Shown here piece by piece: positions 40,802 to 50,695 of a DNA stretch of 64,000 nucleotides. The DNA is from Bacteroidota bacterium (GTDB taxonomy: Bacteria; Bacteroidota; Bacteroidia; 2-12-FULL-35-15). Below the pieces are notes generated by a model. It was not told where the DNA came from and made no database searches. It worked only from the letters and a program-made list of their open reading frames with translations. Every line of letters begins with the position of its first letter. The stretch's first letter is position 1. The DNA lies in assembly GCA_017303895.1 (NCBI GenBank), contig JAFLBF010000001.1:722035-786034 (forward strand), in the 5' to 3' direction. Both the position numbers and the translations under genes were made by a program.

Positions 40802-42256
40802 ATGAATATTTTTCAGAATTTGATCGCTGTTTTAAACAAGGAAGAGATCCGGAATTTTAAACTCTTTATTAATCGGACAGAAAAAAAGGAGGATAGAAAG
40901 GATGAATTATTGTTTGATTATACCAAGCACCACCTGGAAGATTATAACGAAGAAAGGATCGCTAAACAATTGTATGGTGAAAGAGACAAGAATGCCTTTT
41001 ACCGCCTAAAGAACCGTTTGGTGGAAGATATTGGTAAAAGTTTATTGCTTCAACATTCCAAAAGTTCTGACTTTAATCTGATCGCTAATCAAGTGTTGCT
41101 ATCAAAAATTTTTGTTCAAAAAAGAAATTATAAGATCGCTGCCTATTATTTAGTGAAGGCCGAAAGAAAAGCGCTCGAAAAGGAATATGTCGATTGGCTG
41201 GATGTCATTTATACCGATTTCATAAAACTTTCACACGAAACATTGGATATCAATCCGGAAGATTATATCAATAAGCGAAAACAGAATAGGAACAAATTGG
41301 TGAAGCTGCAAGAGATCGATGATATATTGGCCGCATTGATCTATCGTATTAAAGTGTCGCAAAACTATTCCAGTAGCGATACTCAAGTGCTAGATCTACT
41401 ACAAAAGACAGTAGATGAATTTTCTAAGAACAAAGAGGTGAGATCGAGTCCAGCTTTGCGTTTCAAGATCTACGACTCATTAAGTCGTATTCTCCTTCAG
41501 CAACAGAATTATCAAGCACTCGAAAAATATTTGATCAAGACCTATAAAGAATTTTCTAAGGAAAAACTATTTAATCAAGCCAATCATGATACCAAATTAC
41601 AGTTGCTTACCTATTTGATCAATTCGCTTTTTAAAAATGGGAAACACGATGAATCTTTATCCTATGCGAATGTTTTATTAGAAGCAATGGATGAATATAG
41701 TGGTATGTTGAAAGATAAATACATGTTTTACTATTATAATTCTCTGGTGATCAACTATTCTGTGAAAAACAGCGATAGAGCCATTGAAATATTACTTGAG
41801 GCAAAAGAAAATTCAGTCATTCAAAAATTGCCTATGTATAACGTGTTTGTGTATTTGAATCTTTCTGTATTGTATTTTGGAAAACAGCGTTTTAAAGATG
41901 CTCTAAAAAATTTAGTGAAACCATTGTTGGAAGACGCCTATTCAAATTTGGATGAAGCATTTCGCTTAAAGTTGTCTGTATTTGAACTCATCATCCGTTT
42001 TGAGTTGGAAGATATTGATTACCTGGAAAGGAAAATTGATCGTGTAACAAAAGATTACAGGCAATTATTAAAACGCATAGAATACAAGCATCAGCATTCC
42101 ATGATCGGATTGATCAAATCCATGGTTTTATCTGATAATTTCAAAAAAGATAAAAAGGTGCTTGTGCTTGCAAAAAAACTGATGGAGGAAACCATCCGAA
42201 ATGAGTCGAATATTGTGAATTATGGCAACTGGATCAAAAACAAATTTTCATTATAA
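40802..42256 (+). CDS. TPR-like helical repeat protein, paralogue of 25052-26596
   Basis: A 484-residue soluble, helical protein without signal peptide. The repeats are of TPR type (YKIAAYYLVKAERKALEKEY, LYFGKQRFKDALKNLVKPLL). The N-terminal block (LIAVLNKEEIRNFKLFINR, then IAKQLYGERDKNAFYRLKNRLVEDIGKSLL) matches that of the 25052-26596 protein in layout, and the C-terminal LSVLYFGKQRF parallels AAVYFGAEKY there. The two probably form a lineage-expanded family. It lies just upstream of ispG (39 nt) but that gene has its own promoter. The function is unknown. Confidence 0.82.
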   Translation: MNIFQNLIAVLNKEEIRNFKLFINRTEKKEDRKDELLFDYTKHHLEDYNEERIAKQLYGERDKNAFYRLKNRLVEDIGKSLLLQHSKSSDFNLIANQVLLSKIFVQKRNYKIAAYYLVKAERKALEKEYVDWLDVIYTDFIKLSHETLDINPEDYINKRKQNRNKLVKLQEIDDILAALIYRIKVSQNYSSSDTQVLDLLQKTVDEFSKNKEVRSSPALRFKIYDSLSRILLQQQNYQALEKYLIKTYKEFSKEKLFNQANHDTKLQLLTYLINSLFKNGKHDESLSYANVLLEAMDEYSGMLKDKYMFYYYNSLVINYSVKNSDRAIEILLEAKENSVIQKLPMYNVFVYLNLSVLYFGKQRFKDALKNLVKPLLEDAYSNLDEAFRLKLSVFELIIRFELEDIDYLERKIDRVTKDYRQLLKRIEYKHQHSMIGLIKSMVLSDNFKKDKKVLVLAKKLMEETIRNESNIVNYGNWIKNKFSL

Positions 42257-42271
42257 ATGTTTTCTTTATTA

Positions 42272-42279
42272 TAACTTTG
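42272..42279 (+). promoter_or_regulatory. -7 element TAACTTTG for ispG
   Basis: An exact TAnnTTTG box 16 nt before the ispG ATG at 42296. Confidence 0.55.
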
Positions 42280-42295
42280 CATAAATAATCGTTGA

Positions 42296-44218
42296 ATGAT
42301 AACTAATCTGTATTGTAATAGCTTAACCAGCTATTCCCGCTATAAATCGAGAGTTGTAACAATTGGTGATGTTCCCCTGGGTGGCGACAATCCAATAAGG
42401 ATCCAGTCGATGACCACTACTGATACCATGGATACGATGGCAACTGTGGAGCAGAGCATCCGAATGATCGAGGCCGGTTGTGAATATGTGAGGATCACTG
42501 CACCAAGTTTAAAAGAAGCACAAAACCTGGAGAATATTAAAAATGAACTACGTAAGCGTGGATACAAAACGCCTTTGGTCGCAGATATTCATTTCACTCC
42601 GAATGCAGCTGAATTGGCAGCTAGAATTGTAGAGAAGGTTCGTGTGAATCCGGGAAATTATGCGGATAAAAAGAAGTTTGAAACAATTGATTATACTGAT
42701 TCTGAGTATGTAGCTGAATTAGAAAGAATACGCGAACGATTTACACCTTTAGTTAAGATCTGTAAAGAGTACGGTACTGCTATGCGAATTGGGACCAATC
42801 ATGGTTCTTTGAGTGATCGCATTTTGAGCAGATATGGCGACACACCGCTTGGTATGGTGGAAAGTGCCATGGAATTTTTACGTATAGCGGAGGAAAACAA
42901 TTATTACAACATTGTTCTTTCCATGAAAGCGAGTAATACGCAAGTAATGGTGCAGGCGTATCGATTACTAGTGAAGACCATGCAGGAGAATAATATGAAT
43001 TATCCTTTGCATTTGGGTGTAACAGAAGCTGGAGATGGAGAAGATGGACGAATCAAATCGGCTGTGGGGATTGGGACATTGCTGGAAGATGGTATTGGTG
43101 ATACCATCCGTGTGTCATTAACGGAAGATCCTGAATTTGAAATTCCTGTCGCTAAAAACTTGGTTGAACGTTATTCAAATAGATCAAAACATACTTCCAT
43201 TCCAGAGATACAAACATTGCCGTATGATCCCTATGATCATCAACGAAGAAAAACGTCTGAGGTAATTAATATTGGCTCAGGAAATGTTCCACGTGTTGTT
43301 GCTGATCTAAGTGCTAAGCAAAATATAACACCGGCTTCGTTTTTTGCATTTGGATACAACTACTCTGTCCCGATGGATAAATGGAATCTATCGGATATGG
43401 CCTGCGACTATATTTTTGTGGGCAACAATAAAGTTGATTTTCAAATTCCCGGAACATTAGGATTGATCTATGATCACCAGGTATGGCATACACTTGAAAA
43501 TAAGATCAGAACGTATCCACTCTTTTCGTTAGTTGATTATCAACTTTCGAAGCATCGCTCTTCTGAATTAAACTTTGTTTCTGTTTCCATTGCTGATATC
43601 TCCAATTTAGATCTTTTAAAATTAGATGTAACAGTTGTTTTGGTTTTGGAAACAGATAACCAGCATGGTATGGCTGAGCAGAGAAGAGTGTTTGTTGAAT
43701 TGATGAATAAAGGCATTTCTAATCCTGTGATCATTAAACGAACCTATAAAGAATTAGGTCCTGAAAAATTCCAATTGCAGGCATCAACCGATGTCGGTGC
43801 ATTATTATTGGATGGTATGGGTGATGGTGTTTGGTTAAGGGCTGATGTGAATGACCAAATGATCAACTCAACCGCTTTTGGTATATTACAAGCTACACGG
43901 TCACGGATCTCTAAAACGGAATACATTTCTTGTCCGTCATGCGGCCGTACTTTATTTGATCTGCAAGAAACAACTGCGAAGATCAGAAAACGCACCGACC
44001 ACTTGAAAGGTGTGAAGATCGGTATTATGGGTTGCATCGTAAATGGTCCGGGTGAGATGGCAGATGCTGATTATGGATATGTGGGAACAGGTGTTGGGAA
44101 AATCACACTCTACAAAGGAAGAGAAGTGGTTGAGCGAAACATTAATTCGGAAAAGGCTGTAGATGCGTTAGTAGAGTTGATCAAAAAACATGGAGACTGG
44201 GTTGAAAAGGAATCATAA
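42296..44218 (+). CDS. ispG: 4-hydroxy-3-methylbut-2-en-1-yl diphosphate synthase IspG (long form)
   Basis: The [4Fe-4S] enzyme that makes HMBPP from MEcPP in the MEP isoprenoid pathway. The N-terminal TIM barrel shows GGDNPIRIQSMTTTDTMDT, VADIHF and RVNPGNYADKK. The C-terminal cluster domain has CPSCGRTLFDL and GCIVNGPGEMADADYGYVG with the three Cys and one Glu ligands. At 640 residues it carries the large insert (about 270-520) between barrel and cluster domain known from Bacteroidota, Chlamydiae and plants. It depends on Fe-S assembly, supplied by suf at 32-36 kb. Confidence 0.97.
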   Translation: MITNLYCNSLTSYSRYKSRVVTIGDVPLGGDNPIRIQSMTTTDTMDTMATVEQSIRMIEAGCEYVRITAPSLKEAQNLENIKNELRKRGYKTPLVADIHFTPNAAELAARIVEKVRVNPGNYADKKKFETIDYTDSEYVAELERIRERFTPLVKICKEYGTAMRIGTNHGSLSDRILSRYGDTPLGMVESAMEFLRIAEENNYYNIVLSMKASNTQVMVQAYRLLVKTMQENNMNYPLHLGVTEAGDGEDGRIKSAVGIGTLLEDGIGDTIRVSLTEDPEFEIPVAKNLVERYSNRSKHTSIPEIQTLPYDPYDHQRRKTSEVINIGSGNVPRVVADLSAKQNITPASFFAFGYNYSVPMDKWNLSDMACDYIFVGNNKVDFQIPGTLGLIYDHQVWHTLENKIRTYPLFSLVDYQLSKHRSSELNFVSVSIADISNLDLLKLDVTVVLVLETDNQHGMAEQRRVFVELMNKGISNPVIIKRTYKELGPEKFQLQASTDVGALLLDGMGDGVWLRADVNDQMINSTAFGILQATRSRISKTEYISCPSCGRTLFDLQETTAKIRKRTDHLKGVKIGIMGCIVNGPGEMADADYGYVGTGVGKITLYKGREVVERNINSEKAVDALVELIKKHGDWVEKES

Positions 44219-44233
44219 TTTTTCTTAAATTTG
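44202..44233 (+). promoter_or_regulatory. Promoter of the T9SS protein at 44255
   Basis: TTG (44202-44204), a 21-nt spacer and TAAATTTG (44226-44233), 21 nt before the ATG at 44255. The -33 element lies inside the end of ispG. Confidence 0.58.
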
Positions 44234-44254
44234 TTTGCTAAACAAAACAAACCC

Positions 44255-45238
44255 ATGAAGAAAATTTTTACCTTTTTATCTGTTATTTCGTTTTTTCACT
44301 TAGGAGCTCAAACTCAAATTTCCAATGGAGGTTTTGAAAATTGGGATAATCCTAGTGCTTCTAATGCAGAACCCGTAGGCTTCAATTCTAATAAAACAGG
44401 ATCTTCAACAGCGCAAATTGGTCCCCAGACTTGTTTCAGAGATGGATCTGTTGTTCATAGTGGGACATATGCTGTTCGCGTGGAAAGTGTACAAGTACCT
44501 ATTATTGGAACAATTGTAAATGGAAACGTTACTACAGGTGTCGTTAATGCTCCTACTACCAATAAAGCGGATGGTTATATTGCAACTGTAAATTATAGCT
44601 CAGCTTCTGATATTAGAAGAATGCCATTTACGGCTCGTCCGGATAGTTTAGTGGGTTGGTACCGCTACACACAAGGTGGTGCTGCAGAGCGTGGAAAGAT
44701 CGTTGCTTATTTGCATGTGGGAAATTATTACGATCCGGAAGCTGCCACAAGCTACCATCCTGATTCGTCTGTAAATAAAATTGCTTCAGCATTATTTTTA
44801 ACTCCTATCGCTAATGTTGGAACATGGACTCGCTTTTCTATTCCATTTACTTATTATGATAGCCGCACACCTGCTTATATTATGATCAATATTACTTCTT
44901 CTAACGATCAGTTAACAACTGTTGCAGGAAGTAAATTGTGGGTGGATGATCTTGCTGTAGCATATAATCCTGCAACAAGCATTAATAATTTAGTAGTGAA
45001 TCCACAAGCAGCAAAAGTATATTATTATGAAAATACGGTTTATGTTGATTTTGCTGTTAGAACAGAAGAAATGTCAACAATATCTATTTATGATGTTACC
45101 GGTAAACTGGTGAACACACAAAAGATCTCTAACAACAAACTAAATACGATCAATGTTTTTGGATTAAAAACAGGAATGTATTTGTATCAGATCACCGGAA
45201 ATAGTTTTCAGAAATCCGGTAAATTCTTTGTAGAATAA
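44255..45238 (+). CDS. T9SS-secreted protein with PCMD-like domain
   Basis: A 327-residue exported protein. After the signal peptide (MKKIFTFLSVISFFHLGAQ) comes a jelly-roll-like domain beginning ISNGGFENWDNPSASNAEPVGF with GTYAVRVESV, LVGWYRYTQGG and KLWVDDLAVAYN; the pattern resembles the putative carbohydrate metabolism (PCMD) or carbohydrate-binding domains of Bacteroidota. A type A sorting domain follows (STISIYDVTGKLVNTQ to GMYLYQITGN, KSGKFFVE). I start at the ATG at 44255. Glycan binding is inferred, not shown. A terminator follows at 45255. Confidence 0.84.
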   Translation: MKKIFTFLSVISFFHLGAQTQISNGGFENWDNPSASNAEPVGFNSNKTGSSTAQIGPQTCFRDGSVVHSGTYAVRVESVQVPIIGTIVNGNVTTGVVNAPTTNKADGYIATVNYSSASDIRRMPFTARPDSLVGWYRYTQGGAAERGKIVAYLHVGNYYDPEAATSYHPDSSVNKIASALFLTPIANVGTWTRFSIPFTYYDSRTPAYIMINITSSNDQLTTVAGSKLWVDDLAVAYNPATSINNLVVNPQAAKVYYYENTVYVDFAVRTEEMSTISIYDVTGKLVNTQKISNNKLNTINVFGLKTGMYLYQITGNSFQKSGKFFVE

Positions 45239-45254
45239 TAATTTTTAAATAATC

Positions 45255-45290
45255 AAGCCCTGACTTATGTACGTCAGGGCTTTTCTTTTT
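45255..45290 (+). terminator. Terminator after the T9SS protein
   Basis: AAGCCCTGAC (45255-45264) pairs with GTCAGGGCTT (45273-45282), followed by TTCTTTTT. It ends just before the next start codon. Confidence 0.9.
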
Positions 45291-45292
45291 AT

Positions 45293-47743
45293 ATGTATTT
45301 AAAGCGAATCCTATTTGTTTTATTCATTGTATTACTAAGCAACTCGATTTCGATCGCTCAGCAAACCGGTATTTTAAAAGGCCAAGTTCGGGATGCCGTA
45401 TCAAAAGAATTACTTCCCGGTGCCACTTTCCAATTATTAAGTAATCTGGCGAAAGGAACAGTGACTGATATTGATGGCAACTACTCAATGGTGCTTGATA
45501 CAGGAGTTCATCAACTTGTTTGTAATTATATTGGTTATGTGCCTGATACCTTTTCAATACATATTGCTTCAAATGCCATAGCAGAGAAAAATATCCAATT
45601 AAAAGTTGTTGGTAAATTTTTAGAAACAATTGTTGTTTCATCGGGAAAGTTTGATCAAAAGCTCGAAGAGATGACCATATCCATGGAGGTGATCAAACCT
45701 GCATTGATCAATAATAAAAATACTACATCTGTTGAAACGGCATTGGAGCAGGTGCCGGGTTTAACCATCATTGATAATGATCCTCAAATAAGAGGTGGAA
45801 GTGGTTTTACATTTGGAGTAGGAAGTCGTGTTGCTATTGTGGTAGATGGAATCCCTCTTTTGAGCGGTGATGCCGGTCGACCTGAATGGAGTTATATCCC
45901 TGTTGAGAACATTGAGCAAATTGAGGTGATCAAAGGCGCTTCATCAGTATTATATGGTTCTTCCGCTTTAAGTGGTGTTATCAATGTTCGTTCTGCTTAC
46001 CCTAGAAGTAAACCTAAAACAGTTATTAATTATTCTGTTGGAAATTATAGTGTACCTCCTTCTCCTGCAGAGAATTGGTACAACAAATCTTTGCCGGCAT
46101 TTACTAACTTGAATTTTTTACATTCCCGCATTGTGAAAAATAATTTGGATGTAGTGATTGGTGCAAATGTGAATGTAGATCAAGGCTATATCGGGCCTCC
46201 ACCTCCGGCTCCATATATGCCGGTCGATCTACAAAATGCTTTATTGATCACCGATTCAATTCCTACATTCTCAAATCAGGATATGTTGAAGATCAGAGGG
46301 CGGATGAATTTTAATTTGCGTTATCGTTCTAAAAAGATCACCGGACTTAATTTTGGGATCAATGGAAACGGAATGTTGAATAAAACGAACATGGTTTTTG
46401 CCTGGTACAACGACTCGTTAGGATTGTATAAAGGCTATCCTGGAGCGGTATTTTTAGAGGAGCAAAAGATCTTCAATTTGGATCCGTTTATTAAATATAA
46501 TAATGGAAGAGGTGTGAGTCATAGTTTAACGACCCGGATATTCCATACCGATAATTTTATTACGAATAATCAATCAAACACAGGGACATTGTATTATGGG
46601 GAGTATCAGTTGCAACGGAATTTTAAAGATCTGGATTTTAATTTTACAGGCGGTGTTGTAGGAAGTATGGCCACTTCTTATTCGCAATTGTATGCTTCAA
46701 GTGGTACTCCGAATAATACAATTTCCAATGCTTCCGGGTATTTACAAGTAGATAAAAAGTTTTGGAATATTTTGAATATGAGCGGAGGATTCCGTTATGA
46801 ATATTTTAAGATGAATACTCAGCAAAGTGTTGTTGCGCCAATCTTTAGAGCGGGAGCCAGTTTGCAATTGTTCAAGGGAACGTTTGTGCGTACATCCTAC
46901 GGACAAGGCTTCAGGTATCCAACTATTACAGAGCGTTTCATATCTACAAAAGCAGGATTATTTGGTGTATTCCCGAATCCTGATCTAAAACCTGAAACCA
47001 GTAAAAGTTTTGAAGTGGGCTTGAAACAAGGCTTTAAGATCAAAGGTTTGATGGGTTATATTGATGTTGCCGGTTTCTATCAGAAATATGAAAATACCAT
47101 CGAGTATCTGTTTGGAGTGTGGGATCCTGCTGTGTCTTTGGTAGGATTTAAATTTTTAAACACAGGCGATTCTCGTGTGCGAGGCGTAGATATGTCCATG
47201 GTATTATCAACCAATGAAAGCAATAAAAAGTTTGGTGTAACGGCTCTTTTGGGATACACTTATGTTGAACCGGTATCATTAACGCCTGATAGTATTTATG
47301 CTACTACAAAGTCTATTCAGCCGGGACAACCGGGGCAACAATTAAGCTATAAGAACAGCAGTATGGATACAACAGATAATATTCTAAAGTATCGCTTTAA
47401 GCACATGATCAAAGTCGACATTGAATTTAAATTGTTTACCAAGTTGGGCATTGGATTCAGCTACCGTTATTATAGCCGGATGCAAAATATTGATAAAGCA
47501 TTTACTGAAATAGAGCAGTTGACGCACGATGCCTCTCCTTATCTGGCAGAGATCAAAGCTGTGGATTACTGGAAAACGCACGATGGGTTCCATATTTTTG
47601 ATGCCCGTGCTAGTTTTCAAATGAACGAAAAACAAAAACTGTCTTTGATCTGTAATAATCTTTTGAATACCGACTATTCATTACGACCCTTAAAGATCGA
47701 ATCGCCACGCACAATTGCCCTTCAATATGTACTTACGCTCTAA
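45293..47743 (+). CDS. TonB-dependent outer-membrane receptor
   Basis: An 816-residue outer-membrane transporter. After the signal peptide (ends SIAQQTG) comes a carboxypeptidase-like domain (LKGQVRDAVSKELLPGATF, GTVTDIDGNYSM at about 28-110). A plug domain follows (TSVETALEQVPGLTI, PQIRGGSGFTFGVGSRVAIVVDG, IEQIEVIKGASSVLYGSSALSGVINV at about 145-240), then a 22-strand barrel ending SPRTIALQYVLTL. There is no SusD partner next to it, so an iron-, vitamin- or metal-chelate substrate is as likely as a glycan. The neighbouring cytochrome oxidase genes would fit haem or copper, but that is speculative. Confidence 0.93.
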   Translation: MYLKRILFVLFIVLLSNSISIAQQTGILKGQVRDAVSKELLPGATFQLLSNLAKGTVTDIDGNYSMVLDTGVHQLVCNYIGYVPDTFSIHIASNAIAEKNIQLKVVGKFLETIVVSSGKFDQKLEEMTISMEVIKPALINNKNTTSVETALEQVPGLTIIDNDPQIRGGSGFTFGVGSRVAIVVDGIPLLSGDAGRPEWSYIPVENIEQIEVIKGASSVLYGSSALSGVINVRSAYPRSKPKTVINYSVGNYSVPPSPAENWYNKSLPAFTNLNFLHSRIVKNNLDVVIGANVNVDQGYIGPPPPAPYMPVDLQNALLITDSIPTFSNQDMLKIRGRMNFNLRYRSKKITGLNFGINGNGMLNKTNMVFAWYNDSLGLYKGYPGAVFLEEQKIFNLDPFIKYNNGRGVSHSLTTRIFHTDNFITNNQSNTGTLYYGEYQLQRNFKDLDFNFTGGVVGSMATSYSQLYASSGTPNNTISNASGYLQVDKKFWNILNMSGGFRYEYFKMNTQQSVVAPIFRAGASLQLFKGTFVRTSYGQGFRYPTITERFISTKAGLFGVFPNPDLKPETSKSFEVGLKQGFKIKGLMGYIDVAGFYQKYENTIEYLFGVWDPAVSLVGFKFLNTGDSRVRGVDMSMVLSTNESNKKFGVTALLGYTYVEPVSLTPDSIYATTKSIQPGQPGQQLSYKNSSMDTTDNILKYRFKHMIKVDIEFKLFTKLGIGFSYRYYSRMQNIDKAFTEIEQLTHDASPYLAEIKAVDYWKTHDGFHIFDARASFQMNEKQKLSLICNNLLNTDYSLRPLKIESPRTIALQYVLTL

Positions 47744-47876
47744 TTCTAGTCTTCTATAATTAGTAAATGGTCTAAAAAAACCATTTTTAGGGTATCAGCT
47801 ATCGGATTATTTAGTAAAATTGTATCCGATTTCAGTTTAATTGTCAACTAGCAAACTAAATACAGCAGAGAAAAAC

Positions 47877-48743
47877 ATGGCTCAAGGCAATAAAGTGCGC
47901 GATTATGCTATGTTTATGAAGTTTCGATTAGCATCCTTAGTGGTACTTTCGGCTGCTATTGGCTATGTTGCTGCAGTTGATGTATTCAGTTGGAGTAATA
48001 TGGGTTGGTTGGTCTTGGGAGGCTTTTTGGTAACAGGAGCATCCAACGGGTTTAACCAGATCATTGAAAAAGACCTTGACAAATTGATGGACAGAACCAT
48101 GAACCGTCCTCTGCCTCAGGGGAGAATGACAGTGACAGAAGGGATCATTCTTGCTTCATTTACCGGTATCATTGGAACAGCTATTTTATGGATATTCATG
48201 AATCCATTGAGCGGTATTTTAGGTTTCTTAGCACTCGTTCTCTATACATTTGTTTATACTCCATTAAAAAGAATAACACCCTTTGCTGTGTTTGTAGGAG
48301 CTTTCCCGGGAGCTATTCCTCCATTATTAGGATGTGTGGCTGCTACCTCTGGATTTGGTGAGATTCCATTATTAGGTTGGATCCTGTTTGTAGGACAATT
48401 TATGTGGCAATTTCCTCATTTTTGGGCCATTGCATGGGTGTTGGATGACGATTATAAAAAAGCAGGTTTTAAAATGTTGCCTTCTGCCGGTGGTAGAGAT
48501 AAGGGAAGTGCTTTCCAGATATTGGTGTATACCTTGTTTTTATATCCGATCAGCCTTTTGCCGGTTATGTTCCACTATTCAGGAACAGCTTCAGCTTTTG
48601 TCATTTCAGCTTGCAGTCTTTACTTTTTATATCAAGCTTACCAGTTATATAAGGAATGTACCATTGAAGCTGCCCGCAGACTGATGTTCGGCTCATTTAT
48701 TTATTTGCCCTTGGTTCAGCTGGCGGTTATGATTGGAAAATAG
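47877..48743 (+). CDS. cyoE: Protohaem IX farnesyltransferase (haem O synthase)
   Basis: An UbiA-family prenyltransferase that adds the farnesyl chain to haem B for the haem-copper oxidase. It has about nine membrane helices and the two Asp-rich motifs: NGFNQIIEKDLDKLMDRTMNRPLP and DDDYKKAGFKMLP (ERDxDxxMxRTxxRPLP and DxxYDxxRxxxxMLP of the family). I take the first ATG, 47877 (288 residues); a TTG at 47841 would add 12 residues. It opens the oxidase accessory cluster. No haem A synthase gene is in the window. Confidence 0.95.
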   Translation: MAQGNKVRDYAMFMKFRLASLVVLSAAIGYVAAVDVFSWSNMGWLVLGGFLVTGASNGFNQIIEKDLDKLMDRTMNRPLPQGRMTVTEGIILASFTGIIGTAILWIFMNPLSGILGFLALVLYTFVYTPLKRITPFAVFVGAFPGAIPPLLGCVAATSGFGEIPLLGWILFVGQFMWQFPHFWAIAWVLDDDYKKAGFKMLPSAGGRDKGSAFQILVYTLFLYPISLLPVMFHYSGTASAFVISACSLYFLYQAYQLYKECTIEAARRLMFGSFIYLPLVQLAVMIGK

Positions 48744-48747
48744 AATT

Positions 48748-49338
48748 ATGATGGAAGAAACAATGTCAATTCAGGAAGAAAAAAAGATCACCCGCGAAAA
48801 GGTGGCAAAGCCAATGTTGTATGTGGGAATGATAGGCATGGTCATGATCTTTGCATCTTTAACAAGTGCCTATATTGTCCGCCAAAAAAAGGGCGATTGG
48901 ATGCAGTTTGATCTGCCTCAAATGTTCTACATTAGTACTGCTATTATTATAATAAGCAGTGTTTCAATGAATTGGACATTATCGGCTGCCAAAAAGAACG
49001 ATTTTAAATCGATCAAATTAGGAGCGTTGATCACTCTTTTATTGGGTTTAGCCTTTGTCGTTACTCAGTTTCAGGCTTGGGGAGCACTGGTAGATCAAAA
49101 GGTGTTTTTTGCAGGAAAATACAGTAATGCTTCGGGCTCTTTCTTATATGTGCTTACAGGGCTCCACTTGCTGCATTTGGCTGGTGGAATTATTTCCATT
49201 TTCGTAGTTTGGATTAAATCTATACAACAAAAGTATAACTCCGAAAACCTTTTAGGGATAAGGCTTTGTGCAATTTTTTGGCACTTTTTAGATCTTTTGT
49301 GGATTTATTTATTCGTATTTTTATTATTTCAGCGTTGA
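48748..49338 (+). CDS. Haem-copper oxidase subunit III family protein
   Basis: A 196-residue membrane protein with five helices matching the short, bacterial COX3 type (no first two helices). AKPMLYVGMIGMVMIFASLTSAYIVRQ, NWTLSAAKKND and the C-terminal GLHLLHLAGGIIS with FWHFLDLLWIYLFVFLLF are subunit III signatures. The ATG at 48748 follows the cyoE stop by 4 nt; ATG 48751 is also possible. It is followed by a second, longer subunit III gene, a duplication known from Bacteroidota oxidase clusters. Confidence 0.9.
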   Translation: MMEETMSIQEEKKITREKVAKPMLYVGMIGMVMIFASLTSAYIVRQKKGDWMQFDLPQMFYISTAIIIISSVSMNWTLSAAKKNDFKSIKLGALITLLLGLAFVVTQFQAWGALVDQKVFFAGKYSNASGSFLYVLTGLHLLHLAGGIISIFVVWIKSIQQKYNSENLLGIRLCAIFWHFLDLLWIYLFVFLLFQR

Positions 49339-49408
49339 AATTTCAAGTAAAATTTGCATATTAGCACCCGAAAATTTAGTTAAAAAAATATAATTTTAGT
49401 AAAAAAGT

Positions 49409-50131
49409 ATGGCAAGTCACGCAGTAGAAACAGAAACAGGCTCTCCTTGGAGTGGTGGAAAATCACCATTTGGCGTTAGTTACGGAAAAATGATGATGTG
49501 GTTTTTCCTTGTATCCGATGCATTAACATTCTCCGGATTACTGGCAGCATATGGCTTTATGCGTCATAAACATCCTGAAGTATGGCCTAACCCGGGCGAT
49601 GTGTTTACACACTTCCCATTTTATGATGGACACATTCCATTGGCTTACGTAGGTTTGATGACCTTGATCCTGATCATGTCATCCGTTACAATGGTATTAG
49701 CTGTTGAGGCTGGTCATAGAAACGATAAAAGAAAAGTTATTATCTGGATGTTGTTGACCATTATTGGCGGTGCAATGTTCGTTGGTTCTCAAGCTTGGGA
49801 GTGGTATCATTTCATTGTTGGAACTGACCATGGTGCTGTTCGTAGTGTGTTTGAAAATGGTGAATGGGTAGAAAAAACCATCTATGGTGCGAATATGACC
49901 GTAAACGAGTATGGTTTACCTGTATTTGCCAATTTCTTCTTCTTCATTACCGGTTTCCACGGTTTCCACGTATTCAGTGGTGTTATCATCAACATTATTA
50001 TTTTTATCAATGTTGTGAACGGAACTTACGAAAAGCGTGGTCACTACGAAATGGTTGAAAAAACAGGTTTATACTGGCACTTTGTGGATTTAGTATGGGT
50101 GTTCGTATTTACATTCTTCTACCTATTGTAA
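49409..50131 (+). CDS. Cytochrome c oxidase subunit III
   Basis: A 240-residue membrane protein of the COX3 family. It shows GVSYGKMMMWFFLVSDALTFSGLLAAYGFMRH, VTMVLAVEAGHRNDKRKVIIWM, GSQAWEWYHFI, ITGFHGFHVFSGVIINI and the C-terminal VEKTGLYWHFVDLVWVFVFTFFYLL. Subunit III stabilises the catalytic core. Subunits I and II are not in the window. It starts 70 nt after the first COX3-like gene and precedes the subunit IV-like gene by 36 nt. Confidence 0.95.
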   Translation: MASHAVETETGSPWSGGKSPFGVSYGKMMMWFFLVSDALTFSGLLAAYGFMRHKHPEVWPNPGDVFTHFPFYDGHIPLAYVGLMTLILIMSSVTMVLAVEAGHRNDKRKVIIWMLLTIIGGAMFVGSQAWEWYHFIVGTDHGAVRSVFENGEWVEKTIYGANMTVNEYGLPVFANFFFFITGFHGFHVFSGVIINIIIFINVVNGTYEKRGHYEMVEKTGLYWHFVDLVWVFVFTFFYLL

Positions 50132-50167
50132 CAGAAAAAGTTTTAAATTTAATAGCATATATACATT

Positions 50168-50674
50168 ATGGAATTTCACGATAACTACCCACAGTATGAG
50201 CTAATGGCTCATCATAGCGAAGAAGAAGGCAAGAAAAAGCGCAGAAAATTATGGAATGTTTTCTGGATCATGCTTGGTGTTACCATTGTTGAGTTGATCA
50301 TTGGTTTCAAAGCTGACCAATGGCATTTGTTGAATGAAGACAGAACTTCTTCTTCTACATTGAAAGTTATTTTCATCGGTTTAACCATTGTTAAAGCATT
50401 TTACATTGTAATGAGCTTCATGCACTTGGGCGATGAGAAGAAATGGTTGAAATATTCTGTTTTGGTTCCTTATATCGTATTCATCCTTTATTTAGTATAC
50501 ATTATTGTTGGTGAGTCTACTTACAGTAAAGAACATAAAGAAAAAATGGATGAGTTGATCGTTAAACAAAAGATCGAATTGAATGAGGCGGCTAAGCATG
50601 GTGGTCACGGAGCTCCTGCATCACACGATGCTCATAGCGAAGGTGAAAAACCTGCTGAAGAAGCCCATCACTAA
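50168..50674 (+). CDS. Cytochrome c oxidase subunit IV-like protein
   Basis: A 168-residue protein with three membrane helices (WNVFWIMLGVTIVELIIGF, VIFIGLTIVKAFYIVMSFMHLG, YSVLVPYIVFILYLVYIIV) in the layout of bacterial caa3/bo3 subunit IV. KAFYIVMSFMHLGDEKKWLK is the family signature. The cytosolic tail is rich in His, Ala and Glu (HGGHGAPASHDAHSEGEK), which could bind metal. It is the last gene before a strong terminator. Confidence 0.9.
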   Translation: MEFHDNYPQYELMAHHSEEEGKKKRRKLWNVFWIMLGVTIVELIIGFKADQWHLLNEDRTSSSTLKVIFIGLTIVKAFYIVMSFMHLGDEKKWLKYSVLVPYIVFILYLVYIIVGESTYSKEHKEKMDELIVKQKIELNEAAKHGGHGAPASHDAHSEGEKPAEEAHH

Positions 50675-50695
50675 AAAGATATTTTAATATGTTAA

